Origin: Pseudoalteromonas sp049257235
GTDB lineage: Bacteria > Pseudomonadota > Gammaproteobacteria > Enterobacterales > Alteromonadaceae
Reading direction: 5' to 3'
Length of the DNA stretch: 64,000 nucleotides
Assembly (NCBI RefSeq): GCF_049257235.1
Contig: NZ_JBMMUF010000005.1
Coordinates: 241,568 to 305,567, forward strand
In this document: positions 55,298-64,000 of the stretch, piece by piece
Layout of the letters: each line of letters starts with the position of its first letter
How positions within the stretch are numbered: the stretch's first letter is position 1
The notes under the pieces: model-generated
What the model was told of the DNA's origin: nothing
Database searches by the model: none
The model's input: the letters and a program-made list of their open reading frames with translations, nothing else
Position numbers and translations under genes: made by a program

Positions 55298-55774
55298 TTA
55301 TAGGTTGGCTAATACATGTTCAGCTTTTGACACCTCAAACTGTTTATCCTGCTCTACAAACAACTGCGACACCACGGAGTTATTCACTACCATCGCATAA
55401 CGCGAAGAGCGAATGCCACCAAACGAAGCGGTATCTTTATCAAGGCCAAGTGCTTTTGTGAAACTTGCATCACCATCACCAAGCATGCGAATGCCTGTGG
55501 CATTTTGGCTCTCGCCCCATGCCTTCATTACAAATGCATCATTGACTGATACGCAGTAAATTTCGTCCACTCCTTTGGCCTTAAATTGCGCTTCATGTGC
55601 GATAAAACCAGGCAGGTGAGCAGCCGAACACGTCGGAGTAAACGCGCCTGGCACTGCAAATAGCACGACCTTCTTATTAGCAAATAGCGTATCTGCATCG
55701 AGCGTACTCATGCCATCAGCTGTAAGCTCACTCAGGGTGATGTGTTGTGGTAATTGTTGCCCAATTGCAATCAT
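55298..55774 (-). CDS. Peroxiredoxin (Prx5/hybrid-type)
   Basis: A 158-residue thiol peroxidase reducing peroxides. The peroxidatic Cys is in FAVPGAFTPTCSAAHLPGF (about residue 50, PxxxTxxC motif), and the conserved Arg in GIRSSRYAMVV. It lacks a C-terminal glutaredoxin domain as found in the Haemophilus hybrid, so it needs a separate reductant, which could be glutathione/glutaredoxin. Stands alone, convergent with the protease. Confidence 0.9.
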   Translation of the reverse strand: MIAIGQQLPQHITLSELTADGMSTLDADTLFANKKVVLFAVPGAFTPTCSAAHLPGFIAHEAQFKAKGVDEIYCVSVNDAFVMKAWGESQNATGIRMLGDGDASFTKALGLDKDTASFGGIRSSRYAMVVNNSVVSQLFVEQDKQFEVSKAEHVLANL

Positions 55775-55821
55775 GACGGATCCTTTAAACTAACAGTATG
55801 TTCGTCAAAGATTAGCATGCT

Positions 55822-57759
55822 CTAGCCCATTAAACCCAGACTTTCACGCATACTGAGCATTTTCTGGCCAAGGTGGTCATTGATTTCTTTAACTTTATGA
55901 TCTGATTGATCAATTTGTTGCTGTAAATTCTGCATGGTGCGCTCAAACTCGCCCAGCATCTGATGTTGGCGATGTGCAAACTCAGTGGCTTGTGCTGCAA
56001 CCTCGCTGGCCAGCGCAGCGCTGTGTAATACTGTTTCGGCGTTGCCTCTGAGTTGTTGCGCGTTATCTGTTTGCAGTTGTGCTTGCGTTTCAAGTGCACT
56101 GATATTATCCGAGACTGTTTGCGAATGAGCGCTTAAGTCTTTGAGTTGACTGTGAATGTCTTTCAATGATAACTGTGTTTGTTGCGCCAGCTTGCGCACT
56201 TCATCGGCCACAACAGCGAACCCACGGCCATGCTCCCCCGCGCGTGCCGACTCAATGGCGGCATTGAGCGCCAGTAAGTTAGTTTGCTCCGCAATGGTGT
56301 TAATCACATCAACCACTTTAGATACATCGTCGACCCCAAGGAGTAACTGGCGTAAGCTCTGCATTCCCCTATCAATTCCCTGCGCGGTTGTTGACGATGC
56401 TTGCAGCATTTCATTTGCGTAGCCTACGCTATCTCCCATAATGCTGTGGGTGTGCTGGGCATTTTGGGCCACTTGCGCATTGAGTGCATTAAGCTCATCA
56501 CCCAGTTGTTGCACCTCTTGCAGCACACTTTGGCTTTGCATCGCTAATGCGCTGCTTTGTGCAGCTCCAGCGCTGATGTTGTTGAGGTTGTCACTCATTT
56601 GCAGCATAAAGTCATTAATCACTTGCAGCATTTGCTGGCGCGCCTGTGTTTGCTCCTGCTGGCGCTCTAGCACTTGATTAAAAAATTGCGCGATTTCGCC
56701 CACTTCTGTATTGCTGTTTTTGCTAACAATTGGGTTGAGCTCGTTGCTTTGTATCAACGCCGAAAAACCATTGCGCAACTGGCGAAGCGGGTTAAGTACA
56801 TAGGCTCGTTGCAAGAAATAAACAGTGATTGCCAATAGCAACAAACCGCTTATAGCCGCAACAAAGCTGAACAACACACTTTGCTTAACACTATTTTGCT
56901 CTTGTGCGAGTTGCAGCTGGGCATCAAGTACCACCTGCCTAATACGCGCCACGTGCTCGCGCAGTTGCAAAACGCCACGCTCGCGCGTTTGACCTTGTGC
57001 AATCGTGTTTTGCAAATCACGAGGAAAGCGCTTTGGCCAAGAGCGAATATCCGCTTTTATATCACCCGCCAAGTCTTCTGGCTCTGCACCAAAAAACAAT
57101 TCATCTTCATCTACCTCACTCATTACCCCTAAATTGTCGAGCTGCTCTATTTTGTGAGCCAGATCATTGAGCTGCGCCAACACTTGTTTCACAGTGGCTT
57201 CTTTCTCAGGGCTGTACTGAGTATTTAAGGCGTAAGTAGCTAACGTGAGTGTCAGCACCCCTTGGTAGTAATCACTGGCATATTCCATGTACTGATCGGC
57301 CAACTCTCGCTTTTGCATTGGCGCTTGACGTGCGTAACTCAATAAAGATGTGGCTGAGCCTGCCATTTGCCTAAGTGCGTTATCGAGCAAGGCGGTATCA
57401 TTTCCCGACAGTTTACCCAGCGCTCTAAAGTCTCCTTCAATCCCCTGATTAAGCGTTGTAAATAATGGTGACAATTGACCTTGAAGCTGCACTGACAAAT
57501 CAGGTAGCTGGCGCTGCATATCTACAATGCGATTTTGGGCGTTAAGTAAATACTGCATATCACCTGCACTGAGATAGTCTTCAATGTCGGCTGACAAACG
57601 AATGATTACATCATCTTTGAGCTGTGCGTAGCTGAGTGATTGGTGCTCTAAAGTGACCAGTGTGCTGTATGCCCACCAAAGTGTAGAGAGTAATGTGATA
57701 CTGGCCAAAGAGAGCGCCATGGCCAGCAATCGCGTGAACGTAGAAACGCGCATAATCAT
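55822..57759 (-). CDS. Methyl-accepting chemotaxis protein with large periplasmic region
   Basis: A 645-residue chemoreceptor: TM1 about residues 8-30, an extended helical periplasmic sensor (about 35-300), TM2 about 298-320 (VLFSFVAAISGLLLLAITVYFL), HAMP about 322-375, and a signalling domain with the tip NTIAEQTNLLALNAAIESARA, then GEHGRGFAVVADEVRKLAQQTQ. The ATG at 57759 and one two codons later are both possible. A different sensor from the chemoreceptor at 37 kb. No ligand assigned. Confidence 0.92.
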   Translation of the reverse strand: MIMRVSTFTRLLAMALSLASITLLSTLWWAYSTLVTLEHQSLSYAQLKDDVIIRLSADIEDYLSAGDMQYLLNAQNRIVDMQRQLPDLSVQLQGQLSPLFTTLNQGIEGDFRALGKLSGNDTALLDNALRQMAGSATSLLSYARQAPMQKRELADQYMEYASDYYQGVLTLTLATYALNTQYSPEKEATVKQVLAQLNDLAHKIEQLDNLGVMSEVDEDELFFGAEPEDLAGDIKADIRSWPKRFPRDLQNTIAQGQTRERGVLQLREHVARIRQVVLDAQLQLAQEQNSVKQSVLFSFVAAISGLLLLAITVYFLQRAYVLNPLRQLRNGFSALIQSNELNPIVSKNSNTEVGEIAQFFNQVLERQQEQTQARQQMLQVINDFMLQMSDNLNNISAGAAQSSALAMQSQSVLQEVQQLGDELNALNAQVAQNAQHTHSIMGDSVGYANEMLQASSTTAQGIDRGMQSLRQLLLGVDDVSKVVDVINTIAEQTNLLALNAAIESARAGEHGRGFAVVADEVRKLAQQTQLSLKDIHSQLKDLSAHSQTVSDNISALETQAQLQTDNAQQLRGNAETVLHSAALASEVAAQATEFAHRQHQMLGEFERTMQNLQQQIDQSDHKVKEINDHLGQKMLSMRESLGLMG

Positions 57760-57858
57760 CCATGTTTAGGTTTCAAAGCTGCGCGTAGCGTATTACGTAT
57801 TTATGACAATTATATGAAAATAAAGAAAAAAGGATTAGTACCCAATAAAAACCCAAGC

Positions 57859-58638
57859 CTATTTCATGGCTGCGTTTACATACACATCAAAGCGGTTTTT
57901 CTTGGTTTTAATTTGCGTGCTCGGCGTTTTATCTTGCAAAAATGGCGCATAGTCAGGACGCTTCACTACCACTCGTTTGCTCGCAATGTTCAGCGCTGGA
58001 GTAAGTAAGTCATCCGCATCTAAATCTTCACCCACTAGGGATTGGAACACGCGCATTTCCTTTTTCACCAACGCTGACTTTTCGCGATGGGGAAACATAG
58101 GGTCTAAATACACCACATCTACATCCCCTTCACCCTCTGGTAAGTCCGTCAACAGCACATGGCTGCTACCATGGTGCAAATGCATACGCTCACGCATCCA
58201 CGGGCCAATTTCTGCGTCTAGATATGCTCGTTCTAGGCCGTCATATAACAATGCAGCGACTACTGGGTGACGCTCAAACAAGGTGACTTTGCATCCGAGT
58301 GATGCCAATACAAAGGCGTCTCGACCCAGTCCCGCGGTGCCATCAAGCACATGCGGAAGTGCACCTTTATTGAGGCCTACGGCTTTGGCTATGGCTTGCC
58401 CTTTACCACCACCAAACTTGCGGCGATGCGCTGTTGCGCCACTGACAAAGTCAACGCGAATAGGGGCCAGTTTGGGCTCATCCCGCTTCGCTAACGACAA
58501 GCCCTGTTCGTCGTATTGCAGATAAAATTGCTCATCCAATGGGCACTCGTCCAACTTAAAACGCTTGGTAATCGCATCGCAATGGGGCTGCGCATGGTCA
58601 ATTCGACAAAAGATTTGCACAACTCTCTCCGTGGGCAA
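57859..58638 (-). CDS. rsmJ: 16S rRNA (guanine-1516 N2)-methyltransferase RsmJ
   Basis: A 259-residue SAM-dependent methyltransferase. Family markers are VRVDFVSG (here IRVDFVSGATAHRRKFGGGKGQ, split: VDFVSGATAHRRKFGGG), HVLDGTAGLGRDAFVLASLG (SAM motif I), LFERHPVVAALLYDGLERA and VYLDPMFPHREKSALVKKEM (DPMFP catalytic motif). The start is TTG at 58638 or GTG at 58620, which has GAGAG before it. Length close to E. coli RsmJ (250). Alone between the chemoreceptor and the response regulator genes. Confidence 0.94.
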   Translation of the reverse strand: MPTERVVQIFCRIDHAQPHCDAITKRFKLDECPLDEQFYLQYDEQGLSLAKRDEPKLAPIRVDFVSGATAHRRKFGGGKGQAIAKAVGLNKGALPHVLDGTAGLGRDAFVLASLGCKVTLFERHPVVAALLYDGLERAYLDAEIGPWMRERMHLHHGSSHVLLTDLPEGEGDVDVVYLDPMFPHREKSALVKKEMRVFQSLVGEDLDADDLLTPALNIASKRVVVKRPDYAPFLQDKTPSTQIKTKKNRFDVYVNAAMK

Positions 58639-58752
58639 AACAGGTAGGGTGATATGATATCAGGAAATAATTTACGGATCTGTGGCAACCTGCCTTTTCG
58701 CGCCAAGAATATTTATCGGCGCGTAAAATGGCGTGCAACACTGACGAAATAT

Positions 58753-59799
58753 CTAAAAAAGTTCGATGTCGGTTTGGCTACTCACATCTTCAACACTTTC
58801 AGGGCGTGCAAAGTGCTCAATGCTCTCGACCAAGTCACATCGCAGTGTGTGTATTTGCGCACTGTGCAACGAGATAAACTGCACGAGATCGGGGTTATCT
58901 TTAATATCAGGATGTTGAACTAGAAGATGCTCAAAGGTGTTAAATGCTTCTCCAAACATGGCCGCGTGACGCAGCGCACTGTTGCTGTTTTCCATGTCCT
59001 GTACTTTGGCGTGAGTTGCCTCCAATAAGTGGGGGAATAAATCTTTATAACGACCATACAAGGCACTGTCTTCCATCGGCATGTTTTTTACCAGTAACGA
59101 TACTTTGGGGTAATTAACTATGGTGTTGTCGTCAAAGTCTACAAAGCGCTGTGAATGTCTGTGTTGCTCTAGTAACTCTTGCTCCAGCGGACACTCAGCG
59201 CCATGATTGGCAAAGAACATCTCCCCTTCATCAAGCCAAAATGCCACAACCACATCTAAATTCATCGGCTCAAAAAAGGCAAAGAAGTACTCAGATAATG
59301 TTTTTACGTCATGAGCACCATAGGTTTGGCTTACATAACGCATCACCCGCCCCATGTCGCCCGAGTCTGTCATTGCCAACTCTGCGGTACTTTGCGCGCG
59401 GCTAACTTCGTGCTCTAGTTCTTGCGAGCGCTTTTTATATTGATACAACACCGCAATACGCGCTTTTAACTCGTCGCTGTTAAAGGGCTTAATAATGTAA
59501 TCATCAGCACCTGCGTTGTATCCGCGCATGCGCTCTTCGAGATCTCCTCGCCCAGATAAAAACAAAATAGGCGTGGTGTGAGTTTTAGGGTCTTCCTTTA
59601 GCGCTTTGCATACGGCATAGCCATCCATTCCCGGCATTTCCACATCGAGAAGAATAATATCAGGGTTATGCTTAAGCGCTTGTTTCACTCCTTGTTCACC
59701 ATCTTTAGCGTGGATCACTTGGGCTACACCATTAAGGGCATCCTCTACGAGGTGGTGAATGACTTTGTTATCGTCGATGGTGAGAACCAGTTTCGCCAT
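58753..59799 (-). CDS. Response regulator with unrecognised output region
   Basis: A 348-residue protein. The receiver domain (about residues 1-120) shows LTIDDNKVIHHLVEDAL (acidic pair), phospho-acceptor Asp in PDIILLDVEMPGMDGYAV, and Thr/Lys in LFLSGRGD and DDYIIKPFNSDEL. A helical linker (QYKKRSQELEHEVSRAQ) leads to about 210 residues (from about 140) that I do not recognise: no HTH, GGDEF, EAL or HD-GYP motif is visible. It may be a degenerate GAF-like domain. No histidine kinase is adjacent. Confidence 0.85.
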   Translation of the reverse strand: MAKLVLTIDDNKVIHHLVEDALNGVAQVIHAKDGEQGVKQALKHNPDIILLDVEMPGMDGYAVCKALKEDPKTHTTPILFLSGRGDLEERMRGYNAGADDYIIKPFNSDELKARIAVLYQYKKRSQELEHEVSRAQSTAELAMTDSGDMGRVMRYVSQTYGAHDVKTLSEYFFAFFEPMNLDVVVAFWLDEGEMFFANHGAECPLEQELLEQHRHSQRFVDFDDNTIVNYPKVSLLVKNMPMEDSALYGRYKDLFPHLLEATHAKVQDMENSNSALRHAAMFGEAFNTFEHLLVQHPDIKDNPDLVQFISLHSAQIHTLRCDLVESIEHFARPESVEDVSSQTDIELF

Positions 59800-59885
59800 T
59801 AGGCATCCCTACACGCTAAAATGAGTTATTAAAAGCATAGTATGAGTGTCTGATTTTGCGAGAGAAATCAGTCCCTAATACAGAC

Positions 59886-59914
59886 AAAAAGCGCCTAAAA
59901 AGGCGCTTTTTTTT
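59886..59914 (-). terminator. Terminator downstream of prlC
   Basis: AAAAAGCGCC-TAAAAA-GGCGCTTTTTTTT is a strong stem with A and T tracts on both sides, 26 bases after the prlC stop on the minus strand. Confidence 0.93.
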
Positions 59915-59939
59915 GTGATTTTACGTTGCCTGTAAAAAA

Positions 59940-61979
59940 TTACGCGGCGATACCACTGTGACGCAATAACGCATCAACTTGAGGCGCTCGCCCACGAAAA
60001 CGCTCAAATAGTACAGCTGGTTCTTCAGAGCCACCCATTTCCAGAATATGCGTCAAAAACTCGCGGCCTGTTTGTGGGTTGAAGATCCCCTGTTCTTCAA
60101 ATTTAGAAAATGCGTCTGCCGAGAGCACTTCTGCCCATTTGTAAGAGTAATAACCGGCACTGTAACCACCAGCAAAAATATGGCTAAAACTATGCTGGAA
60201 GCGGTTGAAGCTTGGCGGCTGAATAACCGCAACTTGTGCTCGTACCTTGTCCAAAATAGTCTGAATTTCACTGCCTTTTGCAGGGTTGTAATCTGCGTGA
60301 ATATGGAAGTCAAACAACGAGAACTCAAGTTGACGTACCATTTGCATCGCCGATTGGTAATTCTTCGCAGCCAGTAACTTATCGAGTAGTTCTTTTGGCA
60401 AAGGCTCGTTGGTTTCGTAGTGACCAGAGATAAATGCCAGTGCTTCTTGCTCATAGCACCAGTTTTCAAGGAATTGGCTTGGCAACTCAACCGCATCCCA
60501 CGGCACACCATTGATACCTGCAACCGCTGCGGCATCTACTTGTGTCAACATATGATGCAAGCCATGGCCGAATTCATGGAATAAGGTGACCACTTCGTCA
60601 TGAGTAAATAGTGCAGGCTTATCACCCACTGGGCGGTTAAAGTTACACACCAAATAAGCAACTGGAGTTTGCAACTGACCACCTAGGCGCACTTTGCGGC
60701 CCATGCAGTCGTCCATCCATGCCCCGCCTCGCTTGTGTTCGCGAGCATATAAGTCGAGATAAAAGCGACCACGTAACGTATTGCTGGCGTCATAAATTTC
60801 AAAAAAGCGCACATCTGGATGATAGGTATCGAACTCTTTTTGCTCTTGCACGCGAATCGAAAACAGCTTTTCTACTGTTTTAAATAAGCCACTAAGTACC
60901 GTATCTTCAGGGAAATACGGGCGCAGGAGTTCATCACTGATGGCGTATTTTTCCTGCTTGAGCTTCTCTGCATAGTAAGCGTTATCCCATGCAGCAAGCT
61001 CTTCAATACCATGAGTTTGCAATGCATATTGGCGCAGCTCTTCGAGCTCTTGCTGTGCTTGATGCTTAGATTTAGCAGCAAGGTCGTTCAAAAAGCCGAA
61101 TACTTGTTCCGGTGAATCAGCCATTTTTGTAGCAAGCGACTTGTGCGCATAGCTTTCAAAACCAAGCAACTGAGCCAGTTCGTGACGCAGTTTTAGCTCC
61201 TCATCCATAATCGCACTGTTGTCGTACTCACCCGCATTCGGACCTTGATCCGAAGCGCGCGTTACAAACGCGGTGTACGCTTCTTCACGCAATTGGCGGT
61301 TATCGGCATGCGTCATAATTGGCAGGTATGATGGGATATCAAGAGTAAATAGCCAGCCTTCTAACCCTTTGCTCTGAGCGGTTTGCGCCGCTAATGCTTT
61401 TGCAGATTCTGGCAAACCTGCCAGCTGAGCTTCGTCTTCGATGCGCTTTTGCCACGCTAGGGTTGCATCCATCACATTATTGCCAAACTTAGCGCTGAGC
61501 TCACTCAAACGGCTAACAATTTCACCATAGCGTTTTTTATCTTCATCATTGAGGGCAATGCCTGACAAGGTGAAATCACGCAGGGCATTATCAATCACTT
61601 TCTTTTGCGCAGCGCTGAGGGTTTGGTAATGCTCACTGTTTGCAAGCGCGGTGTATGCGTCAAACAAACCTTGGTGCTGGCCAACAAAGGTGCTGTACTC
61701 ACTCAACAACGGCAAAACTGAGTCATAGGCTTCACGCAATTGGGGAGTATTCACTACTGAGTGCATATGCGATACGGGCGAGAACAAACGCCCTAATTTA
61801 TCGTCAGCTTCTTCAAGCGGCATAACCAAGCCTTGCCATGTGAAATCTTGCGCCGCTAACACCTGCTCTATCGTGCTTTTACACTCAGCAATTGCCTGTT
61901 CAACTGCAGGTTTTACGTGTTGGGCTTCAATTTGAGAAAAAGCTGGCAAGCCTTCCATGCCAATTAATGGATTAGTCAT
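59940..61979 (-). CDS. prlC: Oligopeptidase A
   Basis: A 679-residue cytoplasmic M3 zinc oligopeptidase that degrades peptides, including cleaved signal peptides. The zinc motif HEFGHGLHHML is in VTLFHEFGHGLHHMLT (about residue 468), with a third ligand Glu in VELPSQFLENWCYE. The catalytic-site framework SGHYETNEPLP and AGGYSAGYYSYKWAEVL is conserved. Length equals E. coli PrlC (680). Divergent from gor, as in other gammaproteobacteria. Confidence 0.96.
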   Translation of the reverse strand: MTNPLIGMEGLPAFSQIEAQHVKPAVEQAIAECKSTIEQVLAAQDFTWQGLVMPLEEADDKLGRLFSPVSHMHSVVNTPQLREAYDSVLPLLSEYSTFVGQHQGLFDAYTALANSEHYQTLSAAQKKVIDNALRDFTLSGIALNDEDKKRYGEIVSRLSELSAKFGNNVMDATLAWQKRIEDEAQLAGLPESAKALAAQTAQSKGLEGWLFTLDIPSYLPIMTHADNRQLREEAYTAFVTRASDQGPNAGEYDNSAIMDEELKLRHELAQLLGFESYAHKSLATKMADSPEQVFGFLNDLAAKSKHQAQQELEELRQYALQTHGIEELAAWDNAYYAEKLKQEKYAISDELLRPYFPEDTVLSGLFKTVEKLFSIRVQEQKEFDTYHPDVRFFEIYDASNTLRGRFYLDLYAREHKRGGAWMDDCMGRKVRLGGQLQTPVAYLVCNFNRPVGDKPALFTHDEVVTLFHEFGHGLHHMLTQVDAAAVAGINGVPWDAVELPSQFLENWCYEQEALAFISGHYETNEPLPKELLDKLLAAKNYQSAMQMVRQLEFSLFDFHIHADYNPAKGSEIQTILDKVRAQVAVIQPPSFNRFQHSFSHIFAGGYSAGYYSYKWAEVLSADAFSKFEEQGIFNPQTGREFLTHILEMGGSEEPAVLFERFRGRAPQVDALLRHSGIAA

Positions 61980-62114
61980 TCGTTGTTCTCTTTAAACTTG
62001 TTATTACCTACATTCTTGGGGCGATAGCGAAAAATACAAGTGCAGATCCGCACGCACATTTCTGCTATGGTATGGCACATTCAACATGACAATGAAAGTT
62101 CATAGGATTAAACG

Positions 62115-63476
62115 ATGTCTCAACACTTTGATTATATTTGTATTGGCGGCGGCAGCGGCGGTATTGCTTCTGCAAACCGTGCGGCAATGCGCGGCGCAAA
62201 CGTAGCATTGATTGAAGCAACTCATCTCGGCGGCACCTGTGTGAACGTGGGCTGTGTGCCAAAAAAAGTGATGTGGCATGGTGCGCAAGTAGCAGAGGCA
62301 ATTAAGCTGTATGCTCCTGACTATGGCTTTGATGTTGAAATCAAAGATTTTAGTTGGAAGAAATTGGTTGAAAGCCGCGAAGCGTACATTGGCCGCATTC
62401 ACCAAGGTTACAACAAATACCTAGCCAGCAACGGGGTTACCGTAATTAATGGCTTTGCGAAGTTTGTTGATAACAAAACGGTTGAGGTAAATGGCGAACA
62501 TTACACCGCAGACCATATTCTTGTCGCCGTGGGAGGTCGTCCAATAATTCCAAACGTGACAGGCGCAGAGTATGGCATCGACTCTAATGGCTTCTTCGAG
62601 CTTAACGAGCAACCCAAACGCGTTGCCGTGGTAGGGGCGGGTTACATTGCGGTAGAAATCGCAGGCGTACTGCACAGCCTAGGCACTGAAACACACCTAT
62701 TTGTGCGCCGTCATGCACCGCTGCGTAGCTTCGATAACATGCTCGTAGACACCCTTACAGAGGTGATGAAAAAAGAAGGGCCAACACTTCACACTGAGTG
62801 TTCACCAAAAGAAGTGGTGAAAGAGAGCGACGGCAGCCTGACCATTCATTTTGAGAATGGCTACAGCCAAAACGTCGACCAAGTCATTTGGGCGATTGGC
62901 CGTGCACCAACCACTGATGCGATTAACATTAGCGCTGCGGGTGTTGAGCTCAACGAGAGCGGATATGTAAAGGTAGATGAATACCAAAACACGACAGCCA
63001 AGGGCGTATACGCTGTAGGCGATATCATCGAAGGTGGTATTGAGCTGACTCCTGTTGCTGTAAAAGCCGGTCGTACTTTGTCAGAGCGCTTGTTTAATAA
63101 AGAACTGCCTGACGATTTGAAAATGGATTACAGCCTAGTGCCCACCGTGGTATTTAGCCACCCGCCAATTGGCACCATTGGTTTAAGCGAGCACGAAGCC
63201 ATTGCTCAGCACGGTGAGGAAAACATCAAGGTATACACATCAAGCTTTGCCGCTATGTACACTGCTGTTACACAACACCGTCAGCCTTGTTCAATGAAGC
63301 TTGTTTGCCTTGGAAAAGAAGAGAAAATCATTGGCCTGCACGGCATTGGTTTCGCGGTAGATGAAATGATTCAAGGTTTTGCAGTAGCAATGAAGATGGG
63401 CGCAACCAAAGCAGATTTTGACGCGGTGGTGGCGATACACCCAACTGGGTCTGAAGAATTTGTGACTATGAGATAA
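62115..63476 (+). CDS. gor: Glutathione reductase
   Basis: A 453-residue FAD flavoenzyme using NADPH to reduce glutathione disulfide. FAD-binding motif YICIGGGSGGIASANRAA, redox-active disulfide GGTCVNVGCVPKKVMW, NADPH-binding motif VAVVGAGYIAVEIAG with VRRHAPLRSFD after it, VYAVGD, and the C-terminal active-site HPTGSEEFVTMR (His, Glu of the partner subunit). Length equals E. coli Gor (450). Divergent from prlC. Confidence 0.97.
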   Translation: MSQHFDYICIGGGSGGIASANRAAMRGANVALIEATHLGGTCVNVGCVPKKVMWHGAQVAEAIKLYAPDYGFDVEIKDFSWKKLVESREAYIGRIHQGYNKYLASNGVTVINGFAKFVDNKTVEVNGEHYTADHILVAVGGRPIIPNVTGAEYGIDSNGFFELNEQPKRVAVVGAGYIAVEIAGVLHSLGTETHLFVRRHAPLRSFDNMLVDTLTEVMKKEGPTLHTECSPKEVVKESDGSLTIHFENGYSQNVDQVIWAIGRAPTTDAINISAAGVELNESGYVKVDEYQNTTAKGVYAVGDIIEGGIELTPVAVKAGRTLSERLFNKELPDDLKMDYSLVPTVVFSHPPIGTIGLSEHEAIAQHGEENIKVYTSSFAAMYTAVTQHRQPCSMKLVCLGKEEKIIGLHGIGFAVDEMIQGFAVAMKMGATKADFDAVVAIHPTGSEEFVTMR

Positions 63477-63529
63477 AACAGCTTGGGCGAGCATCCTTGG
63501 TGGGGCGCCCGGCTCGACATCTAGCGAAT

Positions 63530-63561
63530 AAAAAGGCTTACCAGTGTGGTTAAGCCTTTTT
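63530..63561 (+). terminator. Terminator of gor
   Basis: AAAAAGGCTTA-(loop)-TAAGCC and then TTTTTA form a clear stem with T-run about 55 bases after the gor stop. It lies immediately before the IS left end. Confidence 0.88.
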
Positions 63562-63570
63562 AGTTAGGGT

Positions 63571-64000
63571 TGACCCGTCCTAAATAGCGTTGACACTTTT
63601 CAAACTTAATTTGGAGAGTGTAATGAAATCAATTGGCAAAAGAACTCAACGAGATTATTCCCTCGCTTTTAAATTGGCAGTTGTAGACCAAGTTGAAAAA
63701 GGCGAACTCACCTACAAACAAGCTCAAGAGCACTATGGTATCCAAGGATGTTCAACAGTTTTAGTTTGGCTTCGTAAGCATGGTCGTCTAGATTGGATGA
63801 GTGGAACACCTAAGTTTCTAAAACGAGGCAATTTCGTGAATAAACCTAAAGAAGAACTGACCCCAGAACAACGGATCAAAGCCCTGGAGAAGGAGCTTGC
63901 TGATACGAAAATGAAAGCTGATTTCTTTGAAGCCGTTGTGAACGTACTTGAGAATGACTATGGAGTTAGCGTTGTAAAAAAGCACAAAAGAAAGTCATCC
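63571..64000 (+). mobile_element. Left end of an IS3-family insertion sequence (right end outside window)
   Basis: TGACCCGTCCTAAATAGCGT (from 63571) starts with TG like IS3-family termini and precedes the transposase OrfA by 52 bases. Only the left end and part of orfA are in the window, so target duplication and right inverted repeat cannot be checked. The boundary is inferred from the terminal TG and the gene distance. Confidence 0.7.
63623..64000 (+). CDS. IS3-family transposase OrfA (partial)
   Basis: The ATG at 63623 has GGAGAG about seven bases upstream and the frame stays open for 126 codons to the window edge. The N-terminal helix-turn-helix is DYSLAFKLAVVDQVEKGELT...EHYGIQGCSTVLVWLRKHG, as in IS3-type OrfA, and a leucine-zipper-like helix follows (EQRIKALEKELADTKMKADF) ending in FFEAVVNVLENDYG. 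In this family OrfA is joined to OrfB by programmed -1 frameshift; OrfB would be beyond the window. Confidence 0.88.
   Translation, partial: MKSIGKRTQRDYSLAFKLAVVDQVEKGELTYKQAQEHYGIQGCSTVLVWLRKHGRLDWMSGTPKFLKRGNFVNKPKEELTPEQRIKALEKELADTKMKADFFEAVVNVLENDYGVSVVKKHKRKSS

Overview
The window looks like core chromosome of a marine gammaproteobacterium of the Alteromonadales (Pseudoalteromonas/Alteromonas type). The reasons are gammaproteobacterial housekeeping order (ftsY divergent from rsmD, ubiCA, tdh-kbl, gltX, prlC/gor), a proteobacterial dedicated sortase locus known mostly from marine bacteria, large secreted proteases, a TonB-dependent receptor, and families such as DUF3581, DUF1415 and DUF2721. 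Most genes are ordinary. The only clear recent mobile DNA is the left end of an IS3-family element at the right edge. No rRNA, tRNA, CRISPR array, prophage or defence island was seen.

Layout. 1-7.2 kb: ftsY (cut by the window edge, with a 13-copy in-frame repeat in its N-terminal domain), rsmD, a three-gene operon of a coiled-coil protein, a DUF2007/zinc-ribbon protein and a YjaG/DUF416 protein, a DUF2721 membrane protein, a LysR regulator and a 2-oxoglutarate/iron hydroxylase. 7.2-12.7 kb: ubiC-ubiA, a secreted FliL-like protein, glpE-glpG and the threonine catabolic pair kbl-tdh. 12.8-21.5 kb: an LPS inner-core region (gmhB, an OpsX-like heptosyltransferase, Kdo kinase kdkA, hldE, gmhA, a second GT9 transferase, a Wzi-like outer-membrane protein and Kdo transferase waaA). 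21.5-28.8 kb: DUF1415, an NAD-dependent epimerase, a 580-bp array of six palindromic repeats, DUF3581, gltX, a glutaredoxin-like protein, proB and an EamA exporter. 28.7-32.1 kb: a class GN sortase, its VIT/VWA target and the OmpA-like PdsO. 32.3-40.8 kb: murI, a large M14 carboxypeptidase, a short membrane coiled-coil protein, a chemoreceptor, a GAF-GGDEF cyclase and an orphan periplasmic binding protein. 41-47.5 kb: TonB-dependent receptor, PpiC-type isomerase, HupE/UreJ-like membrane protein and a DUF3604 PHP-like enzyme. 47.7-51.5 kb: a potABCD polyamine transporter. 51.5-64 kb: a BaiN/YhiN flavoprotein, a subtilisin-like exoprotease with two PPC domains, a peroxiredoxin, a second chemoreceptor, rsmJ, a response regulator of unknown output, prlC, gor and the IS3 end.

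How genes work together. gmhA, hldE and gmhB supply ADP-heptose, waaA adds Kdo, kdkA phosphorylates it, and the GT9 enzymes extend the core. The sortase and its VIT/VWA substrate form a surface-protein processing pair with PdsO. The best candidate for an undescribed system is the receptor/PpiC/HupE-like/DUF3604 cluster: its last three genes overlap by 1-4 bases and its parts span outer membrane, periplasm and inner membrane. It looks like uptake and processing of an unknown, possibly metal-containing substrate. The palindromic repeat array, the degenerate sorting signal of the sortase target and the repeat-expanded FtsY also merit a second look. All calls are from reading the sequence; no database searches were run.
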